This document shows positions 43,007 through 52,187 of a DNA stretch of 64,000 nt, piece after piece. The notes beneath the pieces are model-generated. The model saw nothing but the letters and a program-made list of their open reading frames with translations, was not told the DNA's origin and did not search any database. The position numbers and the translations under genes were made by a program. The first letter of the stretch is position 1. Each line of letters begins with the position of its first letter. Source of the DNA: Candidatus Thiodiazotropha sp. (ex Monitilora ramsayi) (GTDB lineage Bacteria > Pseudomonadota > Gammaproteobacteria > Chromatiales > Chromatiaceae); assembly GCA_025655575.1 (NCBI GenBank), contig JAHXIP010000005.1:62001-126000 (forward strand). Direction: 5' to 3'.

Positions 43007-45496
43007 TCAGATTTTTCTCATCACAGCGAGAGGGGGATTGTTCAAGAGAGGCAAGCTGGCAAGTATACCGGCAATACCGACGCCTAAGGCTCCCCCTAAG
43101 ATAGCAACAACCCACATCCAGTAGTTGGGTTGCCAGGCGAGTTCGAAGATTGCCGTTGCCAGCGTATAGCTGATTACACTTGCCAGTCCGGCTGAGATGA
43201 TACCTGCCAGTCCACCGAGCAAGGTAAATTCCAACATCACAGAGAGCAGTAGTCGTCGTCGACTGAGACCGAGCGTTCGCAGAATGGCAGCCTCCTGGAT
43301 ACGCAACTCACGGCTGGCCTGGATCCCGGCATAGAGTACGATGACGCCCGCCACAAGGGTAAAGAGAAATACCGATTCGACTGCCATCACACCACGATCC
43401 ATGATGGCTCGTACCTGTTGCATCAGGGCACTCACGTCCAGAGCGGTGATGCTCGGGTACTGCTGGATCAGTTGGTGCAGCAGTGGGCGTTTCTCTTTGG
43501 GTAGATAGAAACTGGTAATGTAGCTGGCGGGTTGTCCTGCCATGAGTCCCGGTGTGCCCACGACAAAGAAGTTCACGTTAAAAGAGTCCCACTGTACTGA
43601 GCGCAGGTTGGTGACAACACCCTTGATCTCTTGCCCCGCCACTTCGAAGACAAGTTCTGCATCCATTGGAATGCCCAGGGTTTCGGCCAGTCCTTCCTCA
43701 ACCGAAAACCAGGGCTTGTCGTACTGCTGCGGTGACCACCAGCGTCCGCTGACGATCTTGTTATCGCTCTGCATCTCATTGGCCAGGCTGAGGTTGAAAT
43801 CCCGGTTTGCCAGCCGCTGTGCACGGGGTGAGGCGTAGCTGTCAGTTGAGACAGCCTGGTCATTAATACGAATCAGCCGCCCACGGATCATGGGGAAGGG
43901 GCCATCGCTTTCGATTCCGCCCGCATGAAGTATTTGCCTGACACCGTCCACTTCATGAGGTTGAATATTGATCAGAAACTGGTTTGGACTCTCTGCTGGC
44001 AGAGCGTTCCGCCAGTTGTCCAGCAGATCGACTCGCACCATGGCAAGTATCAACAATACAGTGATACCGAGTCCGAACCCGGTCAGCTGTACACTGGTAG
44101 TGGCTGGATTGCGCGAGAGACTGGCAAGGCCATATCGCCATGATCCGGCAGAACGGGTACGCAACGGTTTGAGCAGTGTGACAAGTAGATGTGAGACCAG
44201 TAACAGCACCACCAGTCCACCCAATAAGCCACTAATCAGCTGGAAGGCTAATTTGTCGTCACCAATCTGCCAGACCAGCAGTATACCCAAAGAGGTCAGG
44301 GCAGCGCCGATGGAGAGCTGGTAACCGACAGACGGTGCACCCAGGTGACGCCGGAAAACCCTGAGTGGCGGCACCCGGCTGAGCCGCAGGACTGAGGGCA
44401 GGGAGAAGCCAAGCAGCACCAGGATGCCAGTACCCAGTCCGGAGAAGAGTGGCCATGGGGTAGGGGATGGAATCTGCTGAGTGAACCAGTGTCCAACCAG
44501 ACCTATCAATAGGCTTTGTAACAGGAGACCGATCAGCGTGCCCGCCAGGCTGGCGATCAGGCCGAGACTCAACAGGCGCAAAAAGAATATTTTGCCCACC
44601 TGATGCTGGCTGGCGCCGAGGCAGCGCATCAGTGCACTGGTGTCCGCCTGGCGTTCAACAAAACGCCGACTGGAAAGAGCGACAGCCACCACGCAGAGTA
44701 GAATTGCTGTGGCAGCTGTGAGGTGCAGGAAGCGTCCCCCTCTGTCCAATGCAAGACGTAATTCCGGTCGTGCACCCCGTATGTCTTCGATTTGAATATT
44801 CTTCAGATCCTGGTTTTCAATCCAGGATCGGTAACCTTCAAGAGCGGACGCTTCCCCGGCCAGTAACAGTCGATAGCGTACGCGGCTGGCCGGTCCGAGC
44901 AGTCCTGTTGCCGCCAGGTCCGACCGATTGATCATGACCCGGGGCGCAAGTTGGAAGAGGTTAGAGGCACGGTCGGGCTCATAAGTGATGACCCGGCTGA
45001 CATGAAACTGCAGCTGTCCCAGCTTGATGGTGTCACCGATATCCAGTCCCAGCAGAGGCAGTAATCGTTCTTCCAGCCAGACCTCACCTGGTAACGGGAT
45101 ATCTTGTGTTGGCAGGTTCTCTCCAGTGGTGGACTCCCTGATGAGGAGACGACCACGCAGGGGGTAGGTCTGTGTCACGGCCTTGACCTGTACCAGTTGA
45201 GTATTCCCGTCATTGAGTACGACGCTGGGGAAACCCACGGTCTGTGCGCTTCTCAGCTGTCGTTGATCGGCAGCCTGCAGCAGCTTTTCATCAAGCGGTT
45301 GGCTGCTGTCGAGTCTGAGGTCAGCCGCCAACACCTCGGCTGCCTGGCGTTGCATGGCGCGTTCGATCCGGTCGGTGAAAAACCCCACTGAGGTCACCGA
45401 GGCCACAGCGATGACCAGAGCGGTTACCAGGAGACGAAGTTCGCCGGCGCGCCAATCCCGGCGCAGAAGCTTGAGGGCCAGTGACCAGGCTTTCAT
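43007..45496 (-). CDS. ybbP: ABC transporter permease (YbbP/FtsX type)
   Basis: An 829-residue membrane protein. The first helix is at about 20-42, followed by a large periplasmic domain. Four helices lie in the middle (about 255-420), then a second periplasmic part and three FtsX-type helices at the C-terminus (about 700-820, with ASRELRIQEAAILRTLGLSRRR before the last pair). This is the double-FtsX layout of YbbP. With the YbbA ATPase it forms an ABC system linked to lipid or lipoprotein handling whose substrate is unsettled. It overlaps the ATPase gene by four bases. The ybbA-ybbP block divergent from tesA matches the arrangement in many gammaproteobacteria. Confidence 0.88.
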   Translation of the reverse strand: MKAWSLALKLLRRDWRAGELRLLVTALVIAVASVTSVGFFTDRIERAMQRQAAEVLAADLRLDSSQPLDEKLLQAADQRQLRSAQTVGFPSVVLNDGNTQLVQVKAVTQTYPLRGRLLIRESTTGENLPTQDIPLPGEVWLEERLLPLLGLDIGDTIKLGQLQFHVSRVITYEPDRASNLFQLAPRVMINRSDLAATGLLGPASRVRYRLLLAGEASALEGYRSWIENQDLKNIQIEDIRGARPELRLALDRGGRFLHLTAATAILLCVVAVALSSRRFVERQADTSALMRCLGASQHQVGKIFFLRLLSLGLIASLAGTLIGLLLQSLLIGLVGHWFTQQIPSPTPWPLFSGLGTGILVLLGFSLPSVLRLSRVPPLRVFRRHLGAPSVGYQLSIGAALTSLGILLVWQIGDDKLAFQLISGLLGGLVVLLLVSHLLVTLLKPLRTRSAGSWRYGLASLSRNPATTSVQLTGFGLGITVLLILAMVRVDLLDNWRNALPAESPNQFLINIQPHEVDGVRQILHAGGIESDGPFPMIRGRLIRINDQAVSTDSYASPRAQRLANRDFNLSLANEMQSDNKIVSGRWWSPQQYDKPWFSVEEGLAETLGIPMDAELVFEVAGQEIKGVVTNLRSVQWDSFNVNFFVVGTPGLMAGQPASYITSFYLPKEKRPLLHQLIQQYPSITALDVSALMQQVRAIMDRGVMAVESVFLFTLVAGVIVLYAGIQASRELRIQEAAILRTLGLSRRRLLLSVMLEFTLLGGLAGIISAGLASVISYTLATAIFELAWQPNYWMWVVAILGGALGVGIAGILASLPLLNNPPLAVMRKI

Positions 45497-46185
45497 CGGT
45501 TTGAGTCCAACCTGCCATCCTTTAGATGGAGCCGCCGGTCACAGCGTCGCGCAAGCATTTCATCGTGGGTCACCAGGATCAGTACAGTGCCGTTTTTCTC
45601 TTGTAAATCAAACAGCATTTCTGCCACCCGCTCACCCGTGTGCGAGTCAAGATTTGCCGTGGGTTCGTCGGCGAATAGTACCGTCGGATCTGGTGCAAAG
45701 GCCCGGGCGATGGCAACTCTCTGTTGTTCGCCGCCGGAAAGTTGGGAAGGGTAGTGGTGCAGTCGCTCTGATAAACCTGCCTGGGACAGGGCGATCTTTG
45801 CGGCCTCATCCGGTGACGGGTGATGGGCCAGTTCCAGGGGTAGCATGACGTTCTCCAATGCCGTCATGCCGGAGAGTAGTTGAAAGGATTGAAAAACGAA
45901 TCCAACCTTGCCCGCCCGCAGTGCGGCCCGTCCATCTTCATCCAGAGTGTGAAGTGGCGTACCGAAGAGACAGGCTTCACCCGCAGAGGCCTCGTCGAGC
46001 CCGGCCAGTAAACCCAGCAGGGTTGATTTTCCCGATCCCGATGCGCCAAGAATGGCCACCGCCTCACCCCCTTCTACCTGGAGATCCACCTGTTGCAGGA
46101 TATCCAGCCGTCCTTCGCTGGTGTCAACGAACTTCGTCAGACCACTTGCGGTCACAGGATGTTGAAGTGAAGATGTCTGTAACAT
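45493..46185 (-). CDS. ybbA: ABC transporter ATP-binding protein (YbbA)
   Basis: A 230-residue MacB/LolD-type ATPase: Walker A GASGSGKST, Q-loop FQSFQLL, signature LSGGEQQRVAIARA, Walker B VLFADEPTANLD and H-loop VTHD are all present. It energises the YbbP permease encoded next. Its start codon shares bases with that of tesA on the other strand (CATG at 46183-46186), so the two genes have no separate 5' gap. Promoters must lie inside the coding sequences, or the true start may be slightly internal. Confidence 0.9.
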   Translation of the reverse strand: MLQTSSLQHPVTASGLTKFVDTSEGRLDILQQVDLQVEGGEAVAILGASGSGKSTLLGLLAGLDEASAGEACLFGTPLHTLDEDGRAALRAGKVGFVFQSFQLLSGMTALENVMLPLELAHHPSPDEAAKIALSQAGLSERLHHYPSQLSGGEQQRVAIARAFAPDPTVLFADEPTANLDSHTGERVAEMLFDLQEKNGTVLILVTHDEMLARRCDRRLHLKDGRLDSNR

Positions 46186-46846
46186 GAAAAGAATCCTACT
46201 TTATTGGCTATTATCGATATCCCTGCCGGTGCTGGGTTCACCCACATTGCTGGTGGTGGGCGACAGCCTCAGTGCCGGTTACGGTGTCGCGGCAGATCGG
46301 CGTTGGGTCACCCAGCTGACAGATAGACTACGCACCCGATGCCATTCTGTCGAAGTGATCAATGCCAGTGTCAGTGGTGATACCAGTAGTGGCGGCGTGA
46401 CACGACTGATTCCACTGCTTCAACGCTATAAACCAGACCTGGTGGTCGTCGAACTGGGCGGGAATGACGGCCTGCGCGGCATCGACACCAGAACCATGCG
46501 AGACAATCTTTTGCGGATGGTTCGGCTCTCTCAGGAGAGTGGTGCCGGTGTACTGCTGCTCGGTGTCAAACTGCCGGCCAATTACGGTTCCGATTTCGTG
46601 AAGGCCTTCCATCAAGTCTACTTTGATGTTGCAGAGGCAACATCAGTTCCCCTGCTGCCGTTTTTTCTTGAGGGCGTCGCATTGAATCCAGCACTGATGC
46701 AGGCTGATGGTATCCATCCCAATGACGAGGCACAACAGATCCTGTTGGAGAACGTCTGGTCCTTGCTGGAAACGATGCCGGATGACCAGCTGCTGGGATT
46801 ACGCTGTCTTAAGACTGGGTTGCAAATAAATGCGAATAGCCACTAA
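46184..46846 (+). CDS. tesA: Thioesterase I / lysophospholipase / arylesterase
   Basis: A 220-residue SGNH hydrolase: signal peptide (about 1-18), nucleophile Ser 28 in GDSLSAGYG, oxyanion Gly/Asn in GDTSSGG and GGNDGLRG, and the Asp-His pair in DGIHPND. LPANYG and PLLPFF match TesA throughout. It hydrolyses acyl-CoA, lysophospholipids and esters in the periplasm. It is divergent from ybbA with overlapping start codons. A C-terminal extension of about 20 residues includes one Cys. Confidence 0.92.
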   Translation: MKRILLYWLLSISLPVLGSPTLLVVGDSLSAGYGVAADRRWVTQLTDRLRTRCHSVEVINASVSGDTSSGGVTRLIPLLQRYKPDLVVVELGGNDGLRGIDTRTMRDNLLRMVRLSQESGAGVLLLGVKLPANYGSDFVKAFHQVYFDVAEATSVPLLPFFLEGVALNPALMQADGIHPNDEAQQILLENVWSLLETMPDDQLLGLRCLKTGLQINANSH

Positions 46847-46851
46847 TCGTT

Positions 46852-46867
46852 CTAGGGTCTGTTAACA
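46852..46867. repeat. Solitary copy of a MITE-end sequence
   Basis: CTAGGGTCTGTTAACA differs at one base from the flanking base plus terminal inverted repeat of the MITE-like element at 60658-60949 (CTAGGGCCTGTTAACA). It lies where the -35 region of the SRP RNA promoter should be. It may be a leftover end of the same element or a shared target motif. Confidence 0.4.
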
Positions 46868-46887
46868 AAGACAATTATCGGTATAAT
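46859..46887 (+). promoter_or_regulatory. Promoter of the SRP RNA gene
   Basis: A perfect -10 (TATAAT, 46882-46887) lies 13-14 bases before the first base of the RNA. The -35 at 17-bp spacing is CTGTTA, a modest match. Confidence 0.65.
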
Positions 46888-46899
46888 CCCCGGCTTCTA

Positions 46900-47015
46900 T
46901 GGCGGTTGGTATCGGTCCCCCCGCAACGTGAAGCTGTGAACCCCGTCAGGCCCGGAAGGGAGCAGCGGCAGCAGCGGAGTCGTGTGCCGGGGTGTGGCTG
47001 GTGCCGACTGCCACC
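46900..47015 (+). ncRNA. ffs: Signal recognition particle 4.5S RNA
   Basis: The sequence from 46900 folds as the short bacterial SRP RNA. The Ffh-binding domain GTCAGGCCCGGAAGGGAGCA (46945-46964) carries the conserved symmetric and asymmetric loops. It is followed by GTGTGCCGGGGTGTGGCTGG and closed by GGCGGTTGG pairing with the 3' TGCCGACTGCC. CCCCCGCAACG on the 5' side also matches the family. The length of about 114 is normal. After the RNA, CCACCCT (47011-47017) can pair with AGGGTGG (47040-47046), but no T-run follows, so it is more likely a processing or weak termination element. Confidence 0.95.
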
Positions 47016-47104
47016 CTCAAATCCTCGTGACCTGCCATAGGGTGGTTCCGGTTCTCCGTCCAATCCGCTAGGCTTGGGCTATATGTCCGAAATCACTGAC
47101 ATCC

Positions 47105-48949
47105 TTGGATAGACGAGAACCCAATCTGTCGAAAAAATGGCTGGTTACCCTTCTGGTGGCCGGACTCTACGGTATTGTTCTCTGGCAGGTTTCCCAACTG
47201 GTACGTGAGCGGACGCTGGATGAGTTTAATACGGCGGGGCAACGCCAGCTCAATATTTACGTTACCCATCTAAAGGGACAGCTGGAGAAGTATGAGTTTC
47301 TCCCTGAACTGCTCTCCACCAATGCCCGGCTGGTTGAACTCCTCAGACGGCCGGGTGATCGGCAACGCATTGATGCCCTAAACCGCTATCTTGAGATTAT
47401 CAATACCATCGCGAATGCCTCCGATACCTATCTGATGGATCGTGAGGGGTTGACGATCGCCGCCAGTAACTGGCAGTCGGAAAAACCTTTTATCGGCAGG
47501 AATTTCAGTTATCGCCCCTATTTCCAACAGGCGATGCTCGGTCACTTGGGTCGTTACTATGCCCTGGGCATCACATCAGGCAAGCGTGGGTACTACTTCG
47601 CGTATCCGGTCAGGCAGATGGATGAGATCCTCGGTGCAGTGGTGATCAAGGTTGATCTGACCACACTGGAGCAACAGTGGAGAGGTCGGAACGAGGAGGT
47701 GGTCGTGACCGATCCCGAAGGGGTGATCTTTATTACCACCCGACCGGATTGGCGCTTCCGCAGTCTCTATCCGCTTTCCGAGAGTGACCAGGAGCGTATC
47801 GATAAGAGTCGCCGCTACTCCGGGGCCAGTGTAGAACCCCTGAATATCCGTCAACGTACAACCCTGAGTGGCGACAGCCGGCTGATTACTTTTGGGCCTA
47901 TGCGCGGGATGGAACATCTGTCCGGGGATGAAGCGTACCTGGTGCAGCAAGTACAAATGCCGGAGGCCGGTTGGCGTGTTCATTTGATGACGCCACTGAC
48001 ACAGGTACAGCGTCGTATCGGCTGGTCCCTGATGATCACCACTTTTGCCTTTGCGGTACTGGTATTGTTGGGTCTTTTTCTGCAGCAACGCCAACGCCGT
48101 CGCCGGGAGCGGGCCAGATATGAAGTACAGGCCAATCTATCCCTGAGAGAGGCCAGGGATCGTCTCGAACAACGGGTAGAGGAGCGCACCGTGGACCTGC
48201 GCCAGGAGATGGCGGAACGGCGTCGTATGGAGCATGCACTGAGGCAGACCCGTGATGAGTTGATCCAGGCGGCAAAGCTGGCGATGCTGGGGCAGATGTC
48301 GGCCAGCATCAGCCATGAAATCAACCAGCCGTTGGCTGCAATTCGTTCCTATACCGATAACGCCAAACAGTTCCTGCAGCAGGATCGCTGTGACGATGTG
48401 GCGTGGAATCTCGATCAGATAGGTGAGTTGATCGACAGCATGACCCAGATCAGCTCACAGCTGAAGCTCTTCGCACGCAAGACCGATGGTCAGCGTAGCC
48501 CGGTTTCATTGCACAATGTGATCGAAGCCAGTAAGCGGGTCTTGCTGCCTCAGTTGAGCAGGACAGGCACTGAAGTGCGTGTGCAGTCGTTGAGAGAGGA
48601 TATTGAGGTGATGGCAGATCCGGTACGGCTGGAGCAGGTGTTGGTGAACCTGATCGGAAATGCGGTCAATGCCATGGAGAAACAGACGGATCGTTGGGTA
48701 TCGATCGGGATCGAGTGTGAAAACAGACAGCTGCGTCTGAACATTCGTGACAATGGCCCCGGTATCTCTGAAGAACATCTGAAGCGTATCTTCGATCCCT
48801 TCTTCACCACCCGGGAGACCGGCCTGGGTTTGGGACTCTCCATCTCCCAACATATTATCGAGAGCATGGGTGGTACACTGATGGCCAGAAACAGCGAGCA
48901 GGGTGGCGCTCTGTTCAGTTTGCAGTTGCCGCTGGCGGATAGGGTCTGA
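47105..48949 (+). CDS. dctB: Sensor histidine kinase, DctB-like
   Basis: A 614-residue membrane sensor: helix 1 (about 12-32), a periplasmic double-Cache domain (about 40-300; GRNFSYRPYFQQAMLG and GITSGKRGYYFAYPV are typical ligand-pocket segments), and helix 2 (about 306-328). A coiled coil, a HisKA domain with His 404 in SISHEINQPLAAIRSY, and an HATPase with N, G1 and G2 boxes (NLIGNAVNAM, IRDNGPGI, GLGLGLSIS) follow. This is the C4-dicarboxylate sensor type that phosphorylates DctD. No ATG fits the start. TTG at 47105 keeps the first helix but has no clear ribosome site. It starts about 90 bp after the SRP RNA and lies three bases before the response-regulator gene. Confidence 0.85.
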   Translation: MDRREPNLSKKWLVTLLVAGLYGIVLWQVSQLVRERTLDEFNTAGQRQLNIYVTHLKGQLEKYEFLPELLSTNARLVELLRRPGDRQRIDALNRYLEIINTIANASDTYLMDREGLTIAASNWQSEKPFIGRNFSYRPYFQQAMLGHLGRYYALGITSGKRGYYFAYPVRQMDEILGAVVIKVDLTTLEQQWRGRNEEVVVTDPEGVIFITTRPDWRFRSLYPLSESDQERIDKSRRYSGASVEPLNIRQRTTLSGDSRLITFGPMRGMEHLSGDEAYLVQQVQMPEAGWRVHLMTPLTQVQRRIGWSLMITTFAFAVLVLLGLFLQQRQRRRRERARYEVQANLSLREARDRLEQRVEERTVDLRQEMAERRRMEHALRQTRDELIQAAKLAMLGQMSASISHEINQPLAAIRSYTDNAKQFLQQDRCDDVAWNLDQIGELIDSMTQISSQLKLFARKTDGQRSPVSLHNVIEASKRVLLPQLSRTGTEVRVQSLREDIEVMADPVRLEQVLVNLIGNAVNAMEKQTDRWVSIGIECENRQLRLNIRDNGPGISEEHLKRIFDPFFTTRETGLGLGLSISQHIIESMGGTLMARNSEQGGALFSLQLPLADRV

Positions 48950-48952
48950 TAC

Positions 48953-50308
48953 ATGCCTCAAAAACTACCGGTCATTTTCATCGATGATGAGAAACATATC
49001 CGCATTGCCAATGCACAAACACTGGAATTGGCCGGCTACCAGGTACACGCCATGGATGGTGCCGAGTCGGCACTACACCTGCTGAGTCATGACTGGCCAG
49101 GGGTGGTGGTGTCCGATATCAAGATGCCGGGTATGGATGGTATGGAATTTCTGCGGCAGGCCCGAGCTATCGATCACGATCTGCCAGTAATCCTCATTAC
49201 CGGTCATGGGGATATCGCAATGGCGGTCAAGGCGATTCGTGAGGGGGCCTACGATTTTATCGAAAAACCCTTTGCGGCTGAGCAGTTGGTGGAGACCGTC
49301 AAGCGGGCATTGGATAAGCGGGCGCTGACGCTGGAAAACCGCTGTCTACGATTGGAGTTAGAAGCACAGAGTGCACCGGGACCTCGTATTATCGGACGTA
49401 CCCCGGCAATGCAGGGATTGCGCACAACCATCTCCCAGATTGCCGATACGGATGCGGATGTGCTCATCTTCGGTGAAACAGGTACCGGTAAAGAGCTGGT
49501 GGCACGCTCACTACACGAACATAGCCGACGACAGGCGCATAATTTTGTCGCCGTCAATTGCGGCGCCGTACCGGAGAATCTGATCGAAAGCGAACTCTTC
49601 GGCCATGAACCCGGTGCCTTTACCGGCGCCACGGGACGGCGGGTTGGACGTTTTGAGCACGCGAACCAGGGCACACTTTTTCTCGATGAGATCGAGAGTA
49701 TGCCTATGCAGGTGCAGATCCATCTTTTGCGGGTGCTGCAAGAGCGGGCAGTGGAACGCTTGGGCTCCAATGACTTGGTGCCGCTCAACCTGCGTGTGGT
49801 GGCGGCTACCAAAATTGATCTGAAAGAGGCAGGTGAGCGGGGCGAGTTTCGTGAAGATCTCTATTATCGACTCAATGTGGTCACTGTGGAAATTCCCCCT
49901 CTGCGAGAGAGGCGGGAGGACATTCCTCTCCTGTTCCACCATTTTCTGTTATTGGCAGGTGCACGCTATGAGAGGGAAGCGCCACTACCCAATGCCGATC
50001 AGATGCGTGTGCTACTGACCCACGCATGGCCAGGCAATGTACGAGAACTACGTAATATCGCGGAACGCTACGTGCTGCTGGGGGAGAATGTCGGATATGA
50101 CTTGGAGCAACTGATGCGGGGTAGTGCCGCGGAAACTGCTATCACCTTGCCGCAGCAGGTGGACTGCTTTGAGAAAAGTCTGATTAAACAGCAACTGGAG
50201 TTACAGAAAGGGAGTCTGAAAAAGACCATGGAGGTACTTGGAATTCCACGCAAGACACTCTACGACAAAATGAGAAAGTACGGTCTCGACAAGAGCCACT
50301 ACAAGTAA
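48953..50308 (+). CDS. dctD: Sigma-54-dependent response regulator, DctD-like
   Basis: 451 residues. Receiver domain (1-120) with phospho-acceptor D55; AAA+ domain (about 140-380) with Walker A GETGTGKE and the sigma-54 contact motif GAFTGA at 221-226; C-terminal Fis-type HTH (TMEVLGIPRKTLYDKMRKYGL is at the end). It activates sigma-54 promoters when phosphorylated by the adjacent kinase. The likely target in this window is the TRAP operon, which has a matching promoter at 56872 and an upstream palindrome at 56781. The DUF1302 promoter at 19237 is also sigma-54-type, but a link to this regulator is not shown. Confidence 0.9.
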   Translation: MPQKLPVIFIDDEKHIRIANAQTLELAGYQVHAMDGAESALHLLSHDWPGVVVSDIKMPGMDGMEFLRQARAIDHDLPVILITGHGDIAMAVKAIREGAYDFIEKPFAAEQLVETVKRALDKRALTLENRCLRLELEAQSAPGPRIIGRTPAMQGLRTTISQIADTDADVLIFGETGTGKELVARSLHEHSRRQAHNFVAVNCGAVPENLIESELFGHEPGAFTGATGRRVGRFEHANQGTLFLDEIESMPMQVQIHLLRVLQERAVERLGSNDLVPLNLRVVAATKIDLKEAGERGEFREDLYYRLNVVTVEIPPLRERREDIPLLFHHFLLLAGARYEREAPLPNADQMRVLLTHAWPGNVRELRNIAERYVLLGENVGYDLEQLMRGSAAETAITLPQQVDCFEKSLIKQQLELQKGSLKKTMEVLGIPRKTLYDKMRKYGLDKSHYK

Positions 50309-50345
50309 GCAAGTAAGCGCTAAACCAATGAGTGTTTACAGCCCC

Positions 50346-51074
50346 CTACGACGTGGCCTGTTGTTGATAACGCTGCTTGTAGCCGTTGTATTCCTCGATT
50401 AAGCGGTCAACGGAAGCCGACTCGAAAGGCTGTAATCCTCTCAGGCTCATACGTTTGGCGCCACGACCAACGACCTCACCGTTTTCCACAAAGTGGAAAT
50501 CAAGTCGCACGATACCTTTCTTGCCCTGTACCTCGATGGCCGAGCCTGCAGGTTCCAGGGTTGGGTTGTGCAGTTCGAGATGGTCAAGGTGGATTTCCAT
50601 ACTCTGGTAGATCACCAATGGACGGGCAGGATTGATCATGACACCCTGTTCAGACATGAGCGGAACCAGAATATGGGGAAAGGTCTTGCCGGAAAAAGCC
50701 ACATAACCGGTAGCCAGGTTATGGATGAGGCCAGTGTCAGCAGTCATCTCGCCATCCCGTTCGATGGTGAGGTAGCATTTACCGTTGTCATCTGAAATGT
50801 CGATCTTTTTATCATCTGTCTCAGGAAAGATAACAGCATTGTTGCTGACCATGCCGGAGAAGGTGAAGCACATGTGCTGACTGAGTCCGAAGTGGTTCAG
50901 CGCAACGGAGAAGAGTAGATCTCCCGGCACACAAAACATCTTCGCATTGGCATCATGCAGCGGGTTATAGTCGTTCGCAATCTCCTTCGCGAAACGGCTC
51001 GACTGCTCTCGGCTGAAGAGAATCTTGTCGTTATTCTGTGTATAAAAGTCATCCAGCAGCATGTTCTTTACCAT
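50346..51074 (-). CDS. DUF3581-family protein
   Basis: 242 residues of a gammaproteobacterial family resembling hot-dog-fold MaoC-like domains (SRFAKEIANDYNPLHDANAK near the start recalls the active-site helix of that fold). No function is established. No signal or membrane segment. The start at 51074 lacks a strong ribosome site; a second ATG four codons later is possible. It is convergent with dctD and stands alone. Confidence 0.65.
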   Translation of the reverse strand: MVKNMLLDDFYTQNNDKILFSREQSSRFAKEIANDYNPLHDANAKMFCVPGDLLFSVALNHFGLSQHMCFTFSGMVSNNAVIFPETDDKKIDISDDNGKCYLTIERDGEMTADTGLIHNLATGYVAFSGKTFPHILVPLMSEQGVMINPARPLVIYQSMEIHLDHLELHNPTLEPAGSAIEVQGKKGIVRLDFHFVENGEVVGRGAKRMSLRGLQPFESASVDRLIEEYNGYKQRYQQQATS

Positions 51075-51331
51075 GGGGATCGTTATTCAAATAGCACGCG
51101 ATCATAGCAGGTGTGCACGCTGGGATAAAAGCTGAGTGGGAGGTCTGTGCGCGTTGTCTCAAAGAGAGAGCGAGCAACGAGGCATGAGTTGGGATAGTAT
51201 GAGATGCCATATTTACAGATCCTTTTACGAGAATTATTGGTGGAGTTTTGAGCGTAAGGCGTCATCCATGAATTGTTTAAAGGTTCCTTAAGCATGCATC
51301 GACCTCTTAATGCACAGAGCCACAAATCGAA

Positions 51332-51733
51332 ATGGAATTGATCACCAGTAATACGTTCTATGGGCTTTTTAGGCATGGCTTACAGTGGCTTGCTAATCTA
51401 CGCCGCGCAAAGCAGGCAAGAATCGAAGAGTCGGTGCAAGCACTGAGACAGGTGATTATCGCTGCCAGGGAAACAGCGGTCTATCTGCGTCAACTCAAGG
51501 AAACCGGACAGCGGGATCACACGATCGAGCGTCATCTTACCGTGCTATGGACCAAGCTGGGTTTTGCACTGCAAGACTTGGGACTCGAAAAGCTAGCCAA
51601 GCGGAGTCAGATAACCGGCGCCCATTGGGCCGACCCCTCGCGTTTCGATGACTCGTTTCTTGATAAGGCAGATATCAGCCTGGAGCGGATGGAACAGTTG
51701 GCACGCCAACTGCTCTCAGAAATTGAGCATTGA
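51332..51733 (+). CDS. Unknown small helical protein
   Basis: 133 residues, almost entirely helical by composition, with many Gln, Arg, Leu and Glu (RRAKQARIEESVQALRQVI and LERMEQLARQLLSEIEH suggest coiled coils). No cysteines, signal peptide or membrane helix, and no family I recognise. The amphipathic N-terminus (FRHGLQWLANLRR) might attach to a membrane. No strong ribosome site precedes the ATG. It is transcribed towards hspQ with a gap of about 110 bp. Confidence 0.5.
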   Translation: MELITSNTFYGLFRHGLQWLANLRRAKQARIEESVQALRQVIIAARETAVYLRQLKETGQRDHTIERHLTVLWTKLGFALQDLGLEKLAKRSQITGAHWADPSRFDDSFLDKADISLERMEQLARQLLSEIEH

Positions 51734-51845
51734 CCCACTCGGTCAGGGGTGGCTTCTAATAACGCTTTTCAATATGAGACACTACACTTAGCTTAAGATC
51801 CGATATTAGGTCCTAATAAACAGTAATTGAATCAGAGAGTGGATA

Positions 51846-52178
51846 GTGAATTCACCTGATCACCAAACGACCCAGGCAAAATTTTCTGTCGGTGAACTCG
51901 TACACCATCGGCTTTTTAACTACCGTGGTGTGATTGTTGACGCTGATCCGAACTTTATGCTTTCTGATGAGTGGTATGAACAAGTTGCGAGATCCCGTCC
52001 ACCGAGGGATCAGCCCTGGTACCGCGTGTTGGTGCATAACAGTAATGACGAAACCTATGTAGCCGAACGCAATCTGATCCATGATTCCAGTAGCGAGCCG
52101 ATTGCGCATCCCTTAATCAATACGTTTTTTACCGCTTTTGACGGGGGTCGATATGTGACTGGACAGAAGGTTAATTAA
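51846..52178 (+). CDS. hspQ: Heat-shock protein HspQ (YccV-like hemimethylated-DNA-binding family)
   Basis: 110 residues with the conserved body FSVGELVHHRLFNYRGVIVDADPNF...PWYRVLVHN...TYVAERNL, the HspQ/YccV beta-barrel. In enterobacteria HspQ is an adaptor that stimulates Lon and is acetylation-controlled; it was first described as binding hemimethylated oriC-type DNA. The start is GTG at 51846. A short gap separates it from the DUF3465 gene. Confidence 0.85.
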   Translation: MNSPDHQTTQAKFSVGELVHHRLFNYRGVIVDADPNFMLSDEWYEQVARSRPPRDQPWYRVLVHNSNDETYVAERNLIHDSSSEPIAHPLINTFFTAFDGGRYVTGQKVN

Positions 52179-52187
52179 AATCGCCAG

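Noticed and set aside
51083..51376. 97-codon minus-strand frame between DUF3581 and the small helical protein
   Set aside because: Its composition is random-looking, its start overlaps another gene, and no ribosome site is visible.
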